Shown piece after piece: positions 33,155 through 45,406 of a DNA stretch of 64,000 nucleotides. The position numbers were made by a program, and so were the translations under genes. Position 1 is the first letter of the stretch, and every line of letters starts with the position of its first letter. Origin of the DNA: Allygus modestus (taxonomy: Eukaryota > Arthropoda > Insecta > Hemiptera > Cicadellidae); NCBI GenBank assembly GCA_963675035.1, contig OY776111.1, positions 37,651,131 to 37,715,130 of the forward strand. Reading direction: 5' to 3'. The notes under the pieces are model-generated. The model saw only the letters and a program-made list of their open reading frames with translations, ran no database searches and was not told where the DNA came from.

Positions 33155-33680
33155 GTAGGTGTGAGGTTGTTGGGGATGATAAAAGTATACCAACAAATGA
33201 ATATCAGGTTTTTCTAATGTAAAATCCCCATAAGACAACGTACTGTGTTTGGTCAATACACATTTTCTTTAATAACTCTGTAAATATTTATGCTAGAATG
33301 ACGAGAGAGGGCTTACAACTTTCGCCTCTCTAATTCCCATCTTTTTACATGCATTAATTTTACATATGGGGCTTTTCTGACCCTTTTGGGCCCAAAAACT
33401 CAAAATTTGAAAGATTAATCCCCCCAAAAAGGGGTTTAGAGTTTTCCGATTGTTTTGCCCAACGAACTTGTCCAACTGATTACGGAAAGGAACGTCCCTA
33501 CCAAATTTGAAGTAAATCGGACAAAAAATGCGACCGCTAGAGTGCATATAAAATTTTGAACGACCCCCAAAACGTGTTCATGGGGTCACGTTAGGAACTT
33601 CTATGGTGGTCCCGGGCTTAAGTTTCACCGTGCGGGTCATGCTAATAATTCACTTTCCAAAGGAAATTCACTAAAAAGTT
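33155..33680. repeat. Dispersed repeat inside pogo gene
   Basis: It is a diverged relative of the 6.47-6.98 kb repeat. It keeps TTTAATAACTCTGTAAATAT, CAAATTTGAAGTAAATCGGA, the GGTCCCGGGCTTAAGT segment and a GGAAATTCACTAAAAAG end. It separates the end of the DDE domain from the PHD-containing tail. Confidence 0.55.
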
Positions 33681-33685
33681 CAGAA

Positions 33686-34521
33686 TTCAAAAGAAGCGAA
33701 GCATTTGTCCAGGTCACAGAAAGATTCTGTAAATGATGAGTCAAATAAGCTGTTGACCTCCAACCAAACAGCAAAGCAGCTGCTGCCAATGGTTGAACCT
33801 GTTTCTGCAGAACACGTCTTGAAGCCCACAGAGCGAACCCCACCAACTGCAAAGCATCTGCCTGTTTCTACAGAACACGCCTAAAATCCCACTGATTCAG
33901 CTTCAGATAAACGAGCAAAATAGCCCAAGACCATGTTGTTCTCATCACACGGCAGGCAAACCAACACTTACGCCACAAAACGGTGTAGCTAATGAAAACA
34001 CGCCATTGTCGGGTCCGTCCCACTCTTCACCATTAAGTATGCAAGAAGCCCTATTAAACTTTTTCAAATCAACAACGGAACAACAACCAAAACTCAAAAG
34101 AAAAAATACCAAAGTTAAACTTTTTCAGTACGGTGAAAGCATCACAGACAGCGATTTGCTTGAAAGACTAAGAGAGAAGGAAGCGGAGCAGAAAAAGTCG
34201 AAGAAAGCCAAACAAATGAAACCAAAAAAAATAAAAGGAAGAGGCAAAAGACCCATGGATAAGGCGAGTGACTCAGACGAAAATTCTCCAAAAGATGACC
34301 AAGATAAATCCGAAATAATGTTATGTGAAGTCTGCATCACTGATGACGATGGTGATTGGGTGGAGTGTACGAAATGTCAGAAGTGGTTTCACGTTGAATG
34401 TGCTGGACTTGGTGATGTGTCTGAGAAAAATGCACAGATGGACTTTTTTATCTTTGTAGTTAAAATTAAAATTGTTCAATTTACCAATCAAACTGCCCTA
34501 AAGTGGAACATACAAAGTTAA
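33686..34521 (+). pseudogene. pogo/Tigger transposase tail with PHD-like finger
   Basis: The last 170 codons (34,006-34,521) contain basic KKSKKAKQMKPKK, an acidic serine stretch, then CEVCITDDDGDWVECTKC and WFHVECAGLGDV, an incomplete PHD finger as found at the C-terminus of many arthropod jerky/Tigger-like transposases. The final C-x2-C pair is missing because the frame runs into other sequence. Upstream (33,686-34,005) the frame is broken by stops and repeats PVSAEHV/PVSTEHA-like segments. Confidence 0.6.
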
Positions 34522-35105
34522 TTGTAACTTCAAAAGTATTGTCATTCAGCTGATAGTAAAAATGGATTTTTAACATATGAGTGCTTATTACCCCGAGAAA
34601 TTAACATGCGGTGCTTATTTCCCCGTAGCGGGTAATTAAGCACCAGTGTGCATCAGCTTTTATTTTATGATATGTTTAATATTAATAATTATATAAATAT
34701 AAGTTCTTAAACACTAAATTATAGTGCAGATTTCAAATAAAAATACAAAAATTTAAGCTTTTAAAATTAGTTCCACCATATATTTTTGATTTCCATTACA
34801 AAATTATTTCAAATTTTTGTGGTCCTTATTACCCCAGACGACCAGTCCAACTCAGAAACTCGTAGAGGTGCCTGCAACAAACAATTTATTTATGTAACGC
34901 TTGCTGTATCACGCATTATGAAGGCATAAAAGCTGTGGCTAACTTCAGCTATACAAAGTAGTTACATTGATAAACCGTATTGTCTGGATCACAGTTAATG
35001 GTTTCTATAATTAATTATATTATTAATAAATAAAACTTATATTAATAATCGCTTTAATTGTTAATTAATATATACAAATTTATAAACAAACCAAAATTAA
35101 AATGA
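34522..35105. other. pogo 3' end and AT-rich spacer
   Basis: This holds the reversed terminal words of the pogo element up to about 34,836, then AT-rich sequence without visible genes. Confidence 0.4.
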
Positions 35106-36318
35106 TCCAGCTGTCCCACTTTTAGTGTATGCTAGAATTTAAAATTGAAGTAGTTTGATTAGGTACCCGACAGATTGTGCTGCTGTCAACTATTATTTTA
35201 GTTATTTACGTTAACTTTTAAAATATATCCACTCCAGAAAGCAAGTGATAATTAACTTATGTTTGCTTCCTGACACACCAATTGTTGGATTACCCCCTTC
35301 TTGAGTGGGTAAGTAATAGTTGACAGCAGTATACTCTGTTGGTGATTGGTCTAAACTACGACCTCTTTCAATCCTGGCATACACAAAACTAAGGACACAT
35401 TTTATAATGGCAATGAGAAGTCTACTTCAGTATTTATAGTCAATGACAACACTTTATGAAATGGATACCAGCTTTCATAAAATGAAGTTTAAAAATCTAA
35501 AATGATACAAATAAACTAATACCCCCGTCACCCCCCGTCGCAGCAAACCTGCATACTCAGCGAATTTCTAATGAATATATAAAATAACACATTAAAACAC
35601 TTAACAGAATTCATAATAAATATATTCACAAACAAGCGATATTTAAAATATTAATTATTCTCATAAGAATAACATTGGGGATGAGTACGCAGATTTGCTG
35701 CAACAAGAAACAAAAAATAATGCATTTTTATGCAAATATCAATAGAACTAATCTTAGTGAAGTCACATACCAAGTTTCGTCCATATAAATTCATAAATAA
35801 GCGTTATGTAACATTTTAAATATTTTCCATAAGAATAACATGGGGACCAGTACCTAGTTTGCTGCTACAGGAACCATAGGCGAAAAATTGTTTTTTGTGC
35901 AAATAACAATAAACCATAACCAGATGAAGCCATATACCAAATTTCGTCAGTTTATGTTCATAAATAAGCGAGATATACAATTTGTCTTTTTATCCATAAG
36001 AATAACATTAGACAATGTACTGTGTTTAGCACTTTCAATATCTCAGTAAACAATTGACGTAGAGCAATGACCAAAATACCAAATTGTTTGTTTTTTAAGC
36101 TGAATTCAATGGTATAAATTTAAATTTGATTTAAATAAAAATTACATGTGAAAACCCCAAAAAAAACCATTTTGGGGTACAAAATCCCCTAAAAAAAACC
36201 TTCGGATGGTGGGATTCATCTGGTTTTCGAACTCGATCAATTAAATGGTACTTTACACATTTGTACCAAATTTCATTAAGATCGGACCTTTTTTACGAGA
36301 GTTATCGTGCTTACGGAC

Positions 36319-36371
<53 letters not shown>

Positions 36372-36520
36372 AATATACATATATACAAATTTGAACGATT
36401 GGTGTTTTTGGCATCTGGGGACCTCAAAATGAAAAGTTATCATGGTCTCGGGCTTAAGTCTTACCATGAGACCTACGGTAATAGCTTCTTCCCTATAGGG
36501 GAAATTTGCTAAAAACACTA
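35106..36520. repeat. Dispersed non-coding repeat, long copy A
   Basis: From TCCAGCTGTCCCACTTTTAG onward this matches 38,325-39,420 nearly base for base, except for about 270 bp (roughly 35,950-36,215) missing from the other copy. It includes the CCCCGTCGCAGCAAACCTGC word at about 35,533, the ACGAGAGTTATCGTGCT word, a (CA)n(TA)n run at 36,321-36,385 and the CCTATAGGGGAAATT end. Confidence 0.9.
35180..35329. mobile_element. 150 bp MITE with perfect 16 bp TIR, copy A
   Basis: CTGCTGTCAACTATTA at 35,180-35,195 is the exact reverse complement of 35,314-35,329. The interior is unrelated on the two sides. There is no coding capacity. It sits inside the larger repeat and is copied with it. Confidence 0.7.
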
Positions 36521-37599
36521 AACAAACCCCGGCTGTAGTCAGTACTTGCCACTGCCTTACAAATATTGTGCGTTTTCAGGACGTGTTCATAAAAATAAAA
36601 AAAATTAAATTAAATGTTTATAAAAGAGTGAAACAAACCAAAGAAATATGTTATACGGTATTATTGCAGCACATTTAATCACAAATACAATGGTATAAGT
36701 TTCATCGAAATACAATAGAAAATAACTATGTAAAAAAACAAAATAGTCATGAGGCTATGCTAATAGTCATGTGTGTAACGCTAATAGGCTCTCAGCGTTC
36801 AACACTCCCACAGAGCCTGGCTATTTATAAAGTCAAAGTCAAAGTTCTTTATTTGCCAAATAAACTATCACAATTCATGGGCAAGTGCCATACAGAATAC
36901 ACAGACGTCTATTTGACCTCTATATTTTTTGCACATCGAATAAAAGGCTGCATGCAGTCAGTTAAGATTGTTCTGTAATCTTTAGGCTAAGTACCGGGTA
37001 GAACGGGATCCATAGCCCTCCTCGATTATATTTATTTGTTTCAAGGGTGAAAAATATGTCCACTCTATATGCAAATTTTTATTCAATAGTTCTTCATTGT
37101 TTTCAAGATATCATTTGATGAAACTAAGTTCTACTTTGACGGTTCACTGGTTAATTTATTCACAACTGGTATGTTTGTTGTTTATTTTTTATTTTTTATA
37201 TCAATAAGCTCAACGTTAAAATTTCCAATTTTCATATAAGATTTATAAGAGAAAAAGAATTTTCCTGGGGTTGAGGTTTTTACCAATCGATTTATTAGGT
37301 CGAAACGAACCGGAACCTAATTTCAAATTTTCAACAAAATAATTCTGCTGGATTTCGATATAAATTTTACAAACAAACAGACATTGATCGTATTAGAGTA
37401 TAGAATTGGTTTTCAAAATAATGCTACTAAAAGTAGGCTATAACTTATTTTTATCCCTGCATTGCATTATATCCAACATTTTACATTATCCGCCCTCAGT
37501 GCCGGTTCCATGAGGGTAGGTTAAGTAATGTTCTCCTTTAGCCTACTGTCGAAACAATACTGCTGAAGATCATCTAGGTAAGGTTGTAATGTACTTTAC
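36521..37599. other. Non-coding, includes LINE-tail-like fragment
   Basis: At about 36,829-36,930, GTCAAAGTCAAAGTTCTTTA TTTGCC resembles the inverted 3' end of a CR1/jockey-like LINE. Otherwise nothing is recognised. Confidence 0.4.
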
Positions 37600-37681
37600 C
37601 TGGAGTTCCCCTTCGTCTCTTGAGCATAGCAGGACCTCCTGCACCACCAGTCTTCAGGTTTCTTTTATTCTTTGCAGGCAT
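37600..37681 (-). CDS. Candidate short coding exon, basic N-terminus
   Basis: On minus, the ATG at 37,681 starts MPAKNKRNLKTGGAGG and PAMLKRRRGTP, ending at a donor (CCAG|GTAAAG). The peptide is basic, nuclear-localisation-like and unlike the surrounding AT-rich code. No continuing exon was identified. It may be the first coding exon of a host gene whose remainder lies at lower coordinates, or chance. Confidence 0.25.
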
Positions 37682-37689
37682 AATTGATC

Positions 37690-38324
37690 TGCCTACAAAT
37701 AAAAACACAACAATCAGGGACGGTCTTGGAAAGCAAGTGGTGGTTAGATAGGTTGAAAAAATACACATATATAGTCTACTGGGGACAAACATCCTAGGTG
37801 TTACCTTTGATGGAAAACAATAACATAAAAACATTTTAAATGATTAACAGCGAGTAAAAATCAACTTTAGTGTTTTAACTTTGGCCAAAAATAAAATAAA
37901 AATAACCTTATCAATGGGACTTTACCTGTAGCTTAGTATACTGCAGCAAATTTATTTGTTTTGAAAACGACTATAACAGAATTTTAAGCCTACATTTAGC
38001 ACAACTTTTTTTAATGCAGTCAACGCAATATATTCTTGAAAACGAAAATACCACGGTTTACAAGACATCCTACCACCTTAAAGGTTTGTTTGTATCAGTG
38101 ACTGACGAACTACTAAATTTAATACTAGTATTTAAATTAATACTACTTAATAATCACTCTGAATAAACCGTTTCGAAGTAGATTTGGTTTAAGTACTTTC
38201 AAAATTAGACGATAAAAATCACGAGCTTCATAACAAGCCATTAAACAAGTTTTTAGCTCTATTGAGTGCTGAGAAAACAACACAATTGACTATAAATACT
38301 AAAGGAGACATCCCATCCATTTGG
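37690..38324. other. Unannotated AT-rich sequence
   Basis: I see no gene or repeat that I can support here. Confidence 0.4.
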
Positions 38325-39420
38325 TCCAGCTGTCCCACTTTTAGTGTATGCTAGAATTTTAAATTGAAGTAGTTTGATTAGGTCACCGACAGATTGTGCT
38401 GCTGTTAACTATTATTTTAGTTATTTATGTTAACTTTTAAAATATATCCACCCCAGAAAGCAAGTGATAATTAACTTATGTTTGCTTCCTGACACACCAA
38501 TTGTTGGATTACCCCCTTCTTGAGAGGGTAAGTAATAGTTGACAGCAGTATACTCTGTTGGTGATTGGTCTAAACTGCGACCTCTTTCAATCCTGGCATA
38601 CACAAAACTAAGGACACATTTTATAATGGCAATGAGAAGTCTACTTCAGTATTTATAGTCAATGACAACACTTTATGAAATGGATACCAGCTTTCATAAA
38701 ATGAAGTTAAAAAATCTAAAATGATACAAATAAACTAATACCCCCGTCGCAGCAAACCTGCATACTCAGCGAATTTCTAATGAATATATAAAATAACACA
38801 TTAAAACACTTAACAGAATTCATAATAAATATATTCACAAACAAGCGATATTTAAAATATTAATTATTCTCATAAGAATAACATTGGGGATGAGTACGCA
38901 GATTTGCTGCAACAAGAAACACAAAATAATGCATTTTTATGCAAATATCAATAGAACTAATCTTAGTGAAGTCACATACCAAGTTTCGTCCATATAAATT
39001 CATAAATAAGCGTTATGTAACATTTTAAATATTTTCCATAAGAATAACATGGGGACCAAGTACCTAGGTTTGCTTCTACAGGAACCTTAGGCGAAAATTT
39101 GTTTTGTGCAAACAACAATAAACCATAACCAGATGAAGCCATATACCAAATTTCATCTGGTTTTCGAACTCGTTCAATTAAATGGTACTTTACACATTTG
39201 TACCAAATTTCATTAAGATCGGACCTTTTTTACGAGAGTTATCGTGCTTACGGACACACACACACACATATATATATATAAATATACATATATAAAAATT
39301 TGAACGATTGGTGTTTTTGGTATCTGGGGACCTCAAAATGAAAAGTTATCATTGTCTCGGGCTTAAGTCTTACCATGAGACCTACGGTAATAGCTTCCCT
39401 ATAGGGGAAATTCGCAAAAA
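38325..39420. repeat. Dispersed non-coding repeat, long copy B
   Basis: This is the same sequence as 35,106-36,520 in the same orientation, minus one internal deletion, with a shorter (CA)n(TA)n run at 39,256-39,290. The single-base differences are few, so the copies are recent relative to the other family members. Confidence 0.9.
38399..38548. mobile_element. 150 bp MITE, copy B
   Basis: CTGCTGTTAACTATTA at 38,399 and TAATAGTTGACAGCAG at 38,533-38,548 make the same 150 bp element as at 35,180, with one TIR mismatch. It moved as part of the larger duplicated repeat. Confidence 0.7.
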
Positions 39421-40943
39421 AGCTCGAAGATTGCTAAAACAACTGTAACCTTGCTGTTAGTATTTTACTGAATCTGTAAATGAGAATTGGCCCTCTCATG
39501 GAATTTCTAGTGGAAACTGAGCTCCTTCCACGTTGGATACCTTATACGAAACAGCAAGGGGTACGATTTTGCCTATTAGACAGTCCCGTGAAAGTCCCGT
39601 GAACGGCATTTTAAATACACCTTCTCTTGGCCTACGTGACCTGAGGCGATTAGTGAAATGGCGGACCGATGCGTCACCGACAAGTTGAATTTGGATTTGG
39701 TCTTTTCGCTTCATCTGACTGCAAGAAGAAGGTCCTGTTCCTGTTATGCTCCTGACGACTCCTGATTTAATCCCTTGTGCCCATCATCTTGGATTAGCTG
39801 GCAGAGGTGAGAATTTGTAATTATGTTGTTTAATCTATTTGCTTATAGAGAGATGTTAAATTGAACTATTTCCACCAAAAATTAATGTCAAACTTGAGAA
39901 AATTCTTTCGGCCAGACACGCCATAACTTGGGTCTTTTGCTAAAGTGTCCTACGATAGGTTTAACGAAAATTACAGAGATAATAGTTTAATAACTGTCAT
40001 TTGTTCATAAAAACCATATATCTGTAGTGTATAAAACAAATTAATAAATATGTTATCATGAGTACCTGTCGACCAGAGTAGTTATTGAGGTTAGACTGTT
40101 TGAAAATCATATGGCCCATCTTATAACCTAAATGTAATTTAATTAAAACTGTAAAATTCAGAAGATTATTTCCAAGTGCCATTATAAATGTATGTAAACA
40201 AATTTCGTAGTTTCGTGTAAATTTGCATAAAGGGTTCGTAATCTGTGCTGTTGTAAATGTGTAGGCTAGTTAATAAAAAGTGCAAGTCATTTTTGGGATT
40301 TATACCGAGTCTTTGAGATATTTTCGATTGGTTCTTTAGCTTTCATTGAATTTGTATAAATTGTAGCTTAACATAACCATTTTCATATAAAGGCCCAAGT
40401 TATATATAATTTGCTCTGAGAGTAAAAATATATTGTACCGCATATACTAAGGAAAGTTTTGTCCAATCAGCCGGCAAGAGATATTCTGTAGGGTATTAAT
40501 TGATTTTACCACGGATCTTTCATTATAATAATTCTTAGTTTTGTACCTGTAAACTTATAATTTAGCAAGGCATAAAGTTTGATTAACCCTTAAATACTAA
40601 GCTGTCATAATAATCACACTATTACTAAGCATTCGTAAAAATTACTACCCAAAAAAAATATATTTAAGGGAGAAAGGAATAAAAAATAAACATAAGATCA
40701 GCTTTAACATACGGTTTACTTTATTTAGTATCAAAATATGTCAAATTTGCTTACTTATAAAACATATGTTACTAAAAAAAATTACATATAGTTTGAAAAT
40801 ATGTTATCAAAGCTTGAGTCTGAAAAAAATCACATAAAAAAGTTGTGTGTTAAAAAAATGGAATTTTATAGCAAAATGTAACTGTTAACATGTCAAACTT
40901 TAAGAAAATACTCTTCATAACTACCTCACATGTCATAGTGGCA
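39421..40943. other. Mostly AT-rich; possible exon-like GC island
   Basis: The segment 39,480-39,810 is GC-richer and ends in a donor-like GCAGAG|GTGAGA. It might be a 5' untranslated exon of a host gene, but no reading frame supports it. From 39,820 to the piggyBac gene I see only AT-rich sequence. Confidence 0.3.
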
Positions 40944-43198
40944 TTATATAGAGTCGATACATTCAGTGCAGAGCACCGCGCGATGTTCCCCACAGAAAGG
41001 CCGTCCACAGTGAACACAGTAGTTAGTCGTCATACGCCTCTTCTTAGAAGGACAGATACTACAAACTCCTCGTCTGTTTTGTTGGTTTTGTACAACAGCT
41101 GGTTCATTACTCTTCCCCAAAACTGAGTTGATTACAGACTTCACACTACGCTGCAATGTTGGTCTCTGCAGTCTCACTTCGAGCCATGGAAAAACAAGTG
41201 CCTTATACAAGTCAAGCAAGAATGCTTTTCGTGATACTGGACGATTTTTGCCATCTGTCAAGTTGGTATTGTAGACCACAACAGCATTTATGCATGCCAT
41301 ATTCAGTATCCCATAGAATATGCACATCTGCCAACGCTTTTTTCTTCGAGATGTGCTGAAGATTGAACAAATTTGATCGAACGCGTCCACTCCTCCTTTT
41401 GTTTGGTTATAATCATTGCAGGCTTTCCACTCGGTGAGACTGATGCATCTTGGTGCATTGTTGAAAGAAGACAAACTACCTTGTTGGGTTTTGCTTTATA
41501 GCCCAAAAGAACCTTCGGCCCGTCAAAACAAAATTTTGCATCCCCAGTTGGCCTGTTCTTTATTTTTGGTTACTTGAGGAGGCAATTCCTTTTTGTCTCG
41601 TCTTATTGTTCCTAGGATTGTTAGCTTATATGGAGCCAGTAAAAGGTCACCAGCAAGAGGAACAGACGTGAACCAGTTGTCCATGGTCACGTTTCTATTA
41701 GATCCATGCAGTGGTTCTGTTAGTGTCTTTACATAGTGTTCTGCTACACTAACATTTCTTGGTGTAGACCCTTTGCCCATATATGGAGAAGCATTAACCA
41801 TATATTTTGATGCTACATCACATACCATAAGGATTTTAATTCCGTACTTGGCGGGCTTTTTAGGCATGCACATTTTAAATGGACACCGCCCCCTAAAAGC
41901 AAGGAGTTGCTCATCAATAGTGGCATATGTGCCTATTTCGTAATTTTTTTACAATGAGAAATAAATTCATCCCATATCTCCCGAATAGGTGCAAACTTAT
42001 CATTTTTCCGTCTCTCTGGGCGAGTGGTTTTATCATCAAAACGTAAACACTCAATTAAAAATTCAAACCTCTCTTTGCTGAAAGCTGCTTTATATACAGA
42101 TCCACTTTGGGATGAGTCAAATATCTCTTTTGTTGCTAAATGATTGTCCTTATGGACCGCAGAAAAGGTTAATAACCCTAAAATTGCTTTCAACTCAATT
42201 CTGTTTGTATCTGCAATAGTTGAAGTGATTTGTGAATAGTTTTGCCTATTCCTTTGTATTTCTACATTAGTATGTTCAACAATTTTGTCAATCATATCAT
42301 CAGTAATAAAGAAGTTAAATGCTTGCAATGGAGACTGAGCAAACTTAGCATTACCTTTGGTTCCTCTGCGTTTAGTGACAATATTTCTTGCAGACGTTCG
42401 AGTATTGCAGGGCGGGGGCTCCAAATTCCACTTATGACCGTCCTTCCCCCTCCAGGTAATAATGGTTTGTCTAGTTCTGGCGCTCGTGTCTTCTTCACCT
42501 TCTATTTCTTCCTCGTTTTCTTCTTCAGGACTTTGGTCTATCTCCACTTCAACGGGATTTATAATAACACTGAAATTTCCGACATCTATATCTTTATTTT
42601 CCTTAGTTGGTTTTATTACTACTGGCTTTTTAGATTTCTTCAAGCTCTTATTTTCTGAATTGCTTTCATTTGGCTCAGATAGCTTTCTCTTCTTTCCTGG
42701 CTGTTTCGGGCTTCCTCTTTTTCCGGCTACAGTTTTTCTCACATTCTTTTTCCCTTGTTTATTAGAAAGTGTCTGGGGTTTTGGCTCTGTTCCTCTTATT
42801 TCCTTTAGACCAGATTCCACCACAACTGAATTTGAAGATACAGAAGGGTGACTTCCACTTGTTGATGGTTCGTTGAGTCGTTCTGTCTCTGCCGATTTCT
42901 GTTGCCCATTATTCACTTGTAAGTCTGCAGTTTTTTCATGTTCATTTGCGATGACTGGGATAAATTGTTCAATCTTGCAATCTGGTATTTTTTTCTTCTT
43001 TCTAAAGACTTTTTTCTTTATTTTTTCTTGACCACTATCAGAACTTTCAGGGTCAGATGAAGGCTCATAGCTGTCAGATCCAGAATATGACAACACATTA
43101 TTGGAGTATTCACTGCCACTGTCCTTGTCTATATCAGAATCGAATTCACATATATCCTCATCAAGTAAACGATCAACTTCCGAGTCTCTCAGAGCCAT
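40944..43198 (-). pseudogene. piggyBac transposase, near full length, frameshifted
   Basis: The ATG at 43,198 starts an acidic N-terminus (SEVDRLLDEDICEFDSDIDK) and a long basic/serine linker. The core starts near 42,350 (FFITDDMIDKIVEHTNVEIQ, LGLLTFSAVHKDNHLATKEI). A frameshift in an A-run near 41,940 leads to MCMPKKPAKYGIKILMVCDV, then NVTMDNWFTSVPLA. A second break near 41,480-41,525 leads to QTKGGVDAFDQICS. These contain the three catalytic Asp positions. The end is a cysteine-rich finger (CSICPSKKRR, CVHCGRPFCGEH). In total it is about 740 codons, longer than the classic enzyme because of the linker. TTAA ends were not located. Confidence 0.85.
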
Positions 43199-43349
43199 TA
43201 GCCAATGTACAATGATGTGGAGATGGAAAAATGGGCGATAAAAGCAATTATCTCGTGAGTAGACCTTCCTTAGTGGTTTGAACCACTTTGATAGCTAGTT
43301 TTTGTGCATACATGTAAATAGAGATAGTTATTTTATTCTTTAAAAACAC

Positions 43350-43410
43350 TGCCGGTTAATTCGGCCGACGGTCTGGGCCCGAGGCGGCAGAATTAGAGGG
43401 AGTCCACTGT
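43350..43410 (-). mobile_element. Tigger/pogo-like terminal inverted repeat, solitary
   Basis: Read on minus from 43,410, the sequence begins ACAGTGGACTCCCTCTAATT and CTGCCGCCTCGGGC. This resembles the CAGTGGA...CTAATT ends of Tigger elements. The partner end was not found in this window. Confidence 0.4.
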
Positions 43411-45140
43411 ATTCATTTTTCAATACCAAGAACTTTGATTTGTTACAGTACCGTACAAAAGAAGTATCCGACTCGGAAATTTTTGGCCTAGTAATTTTGA
43501 ATTTATAAAAAAACCGAACCTTTCCCGCCTCATATAAATCATGGTTTAAACCATAAGACTAACTGCCAAATGGCTTATTACTATCCTTGTGCTATGTTGA
43601 AGTATAAATAATGTTGCTCTAGATCCCAGGTACAGACTTGCGTCTACTGACAACTGTAAGCAGACTAAATCCAGGTGCGATGCTGCCATCGGGCAACGCG
43701 GCGCAAGCACAGCAGTCTCTTTTGCTACAGCTTTCTGCAAATTGTATGTGCGTAGGAATTATTTTCTATATACTACCCTCGTCCCCCCTGCGCTTAAATC
43801 TGTCAATTAATTTGACTAGCAATAACAATTCACTCATTAAAGATAATTAATTATTTTTGACCAGCTGACCACTTAGAAATATAGTTCTACTGATTTACAT
43901 CAACTCGGATATGTGCTATTTGCAAGTCGTCCCAGAGTTATCTAGTATACTGTATAAGTGTAGTGGTAAATCGATTCTCAATACCACCTATTCTTGATGA
44001 AAAAATACCAATCCTGTATTTCCGCAGGAAAAAGGAAAAATTTAATTTTTGTTTCATCTCACGTTTTGGGATTTAGTTTCCGAGGTACTGATATTTTATG
44101 TACTCGCAACCAGTTCCTATTTTCCAATACTAACGCTCAAGTTTTAGGCCAGTTCTTTAAGATTTTTGTTAGAGATTAGATAGATGTTGGCAAAATCTTT
44201 GTTTGCAATTATTTATGAGGAACTAAATGCTTCCCACCTTCCCAGCTGAAATTCAATCTCTTTAGCTTAGAATCCACTTTGTTACATGATAGACCTTAGG
44301 CCTACATAAAAACACCTCAGGCATGTGGCCTTTGCTGAAGAAAACTTGTTTGCTATGCCATCAGCATCAATAAAAAAAAGAATGATTTCACCTGTGCCTG
44401 TAGGCTTGGAATGCTACATTACTGTGATTTTATATTTTTATTCATGTGCATTGATGTGAGCGATTAATTTTGTTCACGTTATAATTTTGCGGATGGAGCT
44501 GTGACAGGGCTGCTACTTTTTATAAAAAAGTCATTTTAAGGATACAGCAAGCTTAAGGCAAAAAACTGCATTTTTTATTTGTTTTTACTTACGGACGATG
44601 AGTTTGTTAATAGCCAGTTCACTAAAAGGTCGTTTTATTTAAGTGTGCCCCTTCCGGGCATGACCTTTCCAAGTGAATGACCCGGTTAGCTGTAGTCCAA
44701 TAACTCCTCTGAGGAGAGTAGTAGTTGCCCGTGGGTAACTTTGTCCCGCAAGCCGACAACATGTTCTTGAATATTCGAGCCTAAAAGAAAAAGAGTTTTT
44801 ATCTACCCAATTCCTTAAAATATGTTAATACGAGGGTAATGCTCTAATTTACCCATTACAAAATAAGAACATTTTTACTTGGCTCATAAATACTATAATT
44901 GGGTCTATTTTTGATTATATTCTTACATTTCACTCCATATTAAAAATGATTGTTGAGGTATGTAGGTTTGCTGTATTATTCTGATGCGGTTAACTTTGTA
45001 AAGTAGCGTGTTGAAGTAATTTGACATTAATTTAATAGGTTAAACAAAACCACGTTGCATTGTGTTTGGAGAAGGACAAATCAGCTTTATGTATTTTGAT
45101 CATTAGATTTTTAAGTTAAAATAAGCAAAGAGATTAACAT
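43411..45140. other. Non-coding; unidentified GC-richer block at 44.63-44.76 kb
   Basis: I recognise no gene. The block at about 44,635-44,760 (GTGCCCCTTCCGGGCATGAC ... CTCCTCTGAGGAGAGTAG) has a small hairpin and a composition unlike its surroundings. It could be a structured RNA or repeat fragment. Confidence 0.3.
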
Positions 45141-45149
45141 TAGGACTTT

Positions 45150-45375
45150 AAAAGCTGATGTATCCCAGCCAAAAAAAACAAAATCTAAGCCCCCAAGTTG
45201 GATAATTTCCAAACCCGGAAATGCACATCATCTGGATAAATGGTCGTCTATGCAGATACCAAATAGCTTAAGTGAAGTAGAATTAACTTTAGAAGGTGAA
45301 ATGTCCACTGAGAAAATTGAGAAATCAAATAATGAGAAAGAAACAGCCAAGTATCATCACGTACTTGATGAATAA
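45150..45375 (+). CDS. Candidate terminal coding exon, unknown
   Basis: An open frame ends TAA at 45,373-45,375 and reads KTKSKPPSWIISKPGNAHHL then DKWSSMQIPNSLSEVELTLE and a charged tail. The composition is protein-like, with no stops for about 75 codons in AT-rich DNA, but there is no ATG and the acceptor is uncertain. I do not recognise it. It may be the last exon of a host or viral gene whose upstream exons were lost. Confidence 0.3.
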
Positions 45376-45406
45376 AATTTAGCCTTAACCTTTTAAATAC
45401 AAAATA

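Larger units (their letters stand above)
20854..34836 (+). mobile_element. pogo/Tigger-type transposon, split by nested insertions
   Basis: The left end contains TGGGGTAATTAGCACCAC and a second GGGGTAATTAGCACC. The right end contains matching reversed words (GGTCCTTATTACCCCA to 34,836, and GTGCTTATTACCCCG, GTAATTAAGCACC near 34,58x-34,64x). Between them lies a DDE_1-type transposase gene interrupted by a 10.7 kb insertion and by a dispersed repeat at 33.2-33.7 kb. The element proper would be a little over 3 kb. The exact ends are uncertain. Confidence 0.6.

Noticed and set aside
36261..36518. ORFs spanning the CA/TA microsatellite
   Set aside because: They are repeat-encoded HTHTHT and YIYIYI runs inside the dispersed non-coding repeat.
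42242..42851. Plus-strand ORFs rich in S, F and L
   Set aside because: They are antisense shadows of the acidic and serine-rich part of the piggyBac transposase.
40944..43198. Domesticated piggyBac gene
   Set aside because: Several frameshifts in A-runs and near 41.5 kb separate catalytic residues, and there is no sign of retained function.
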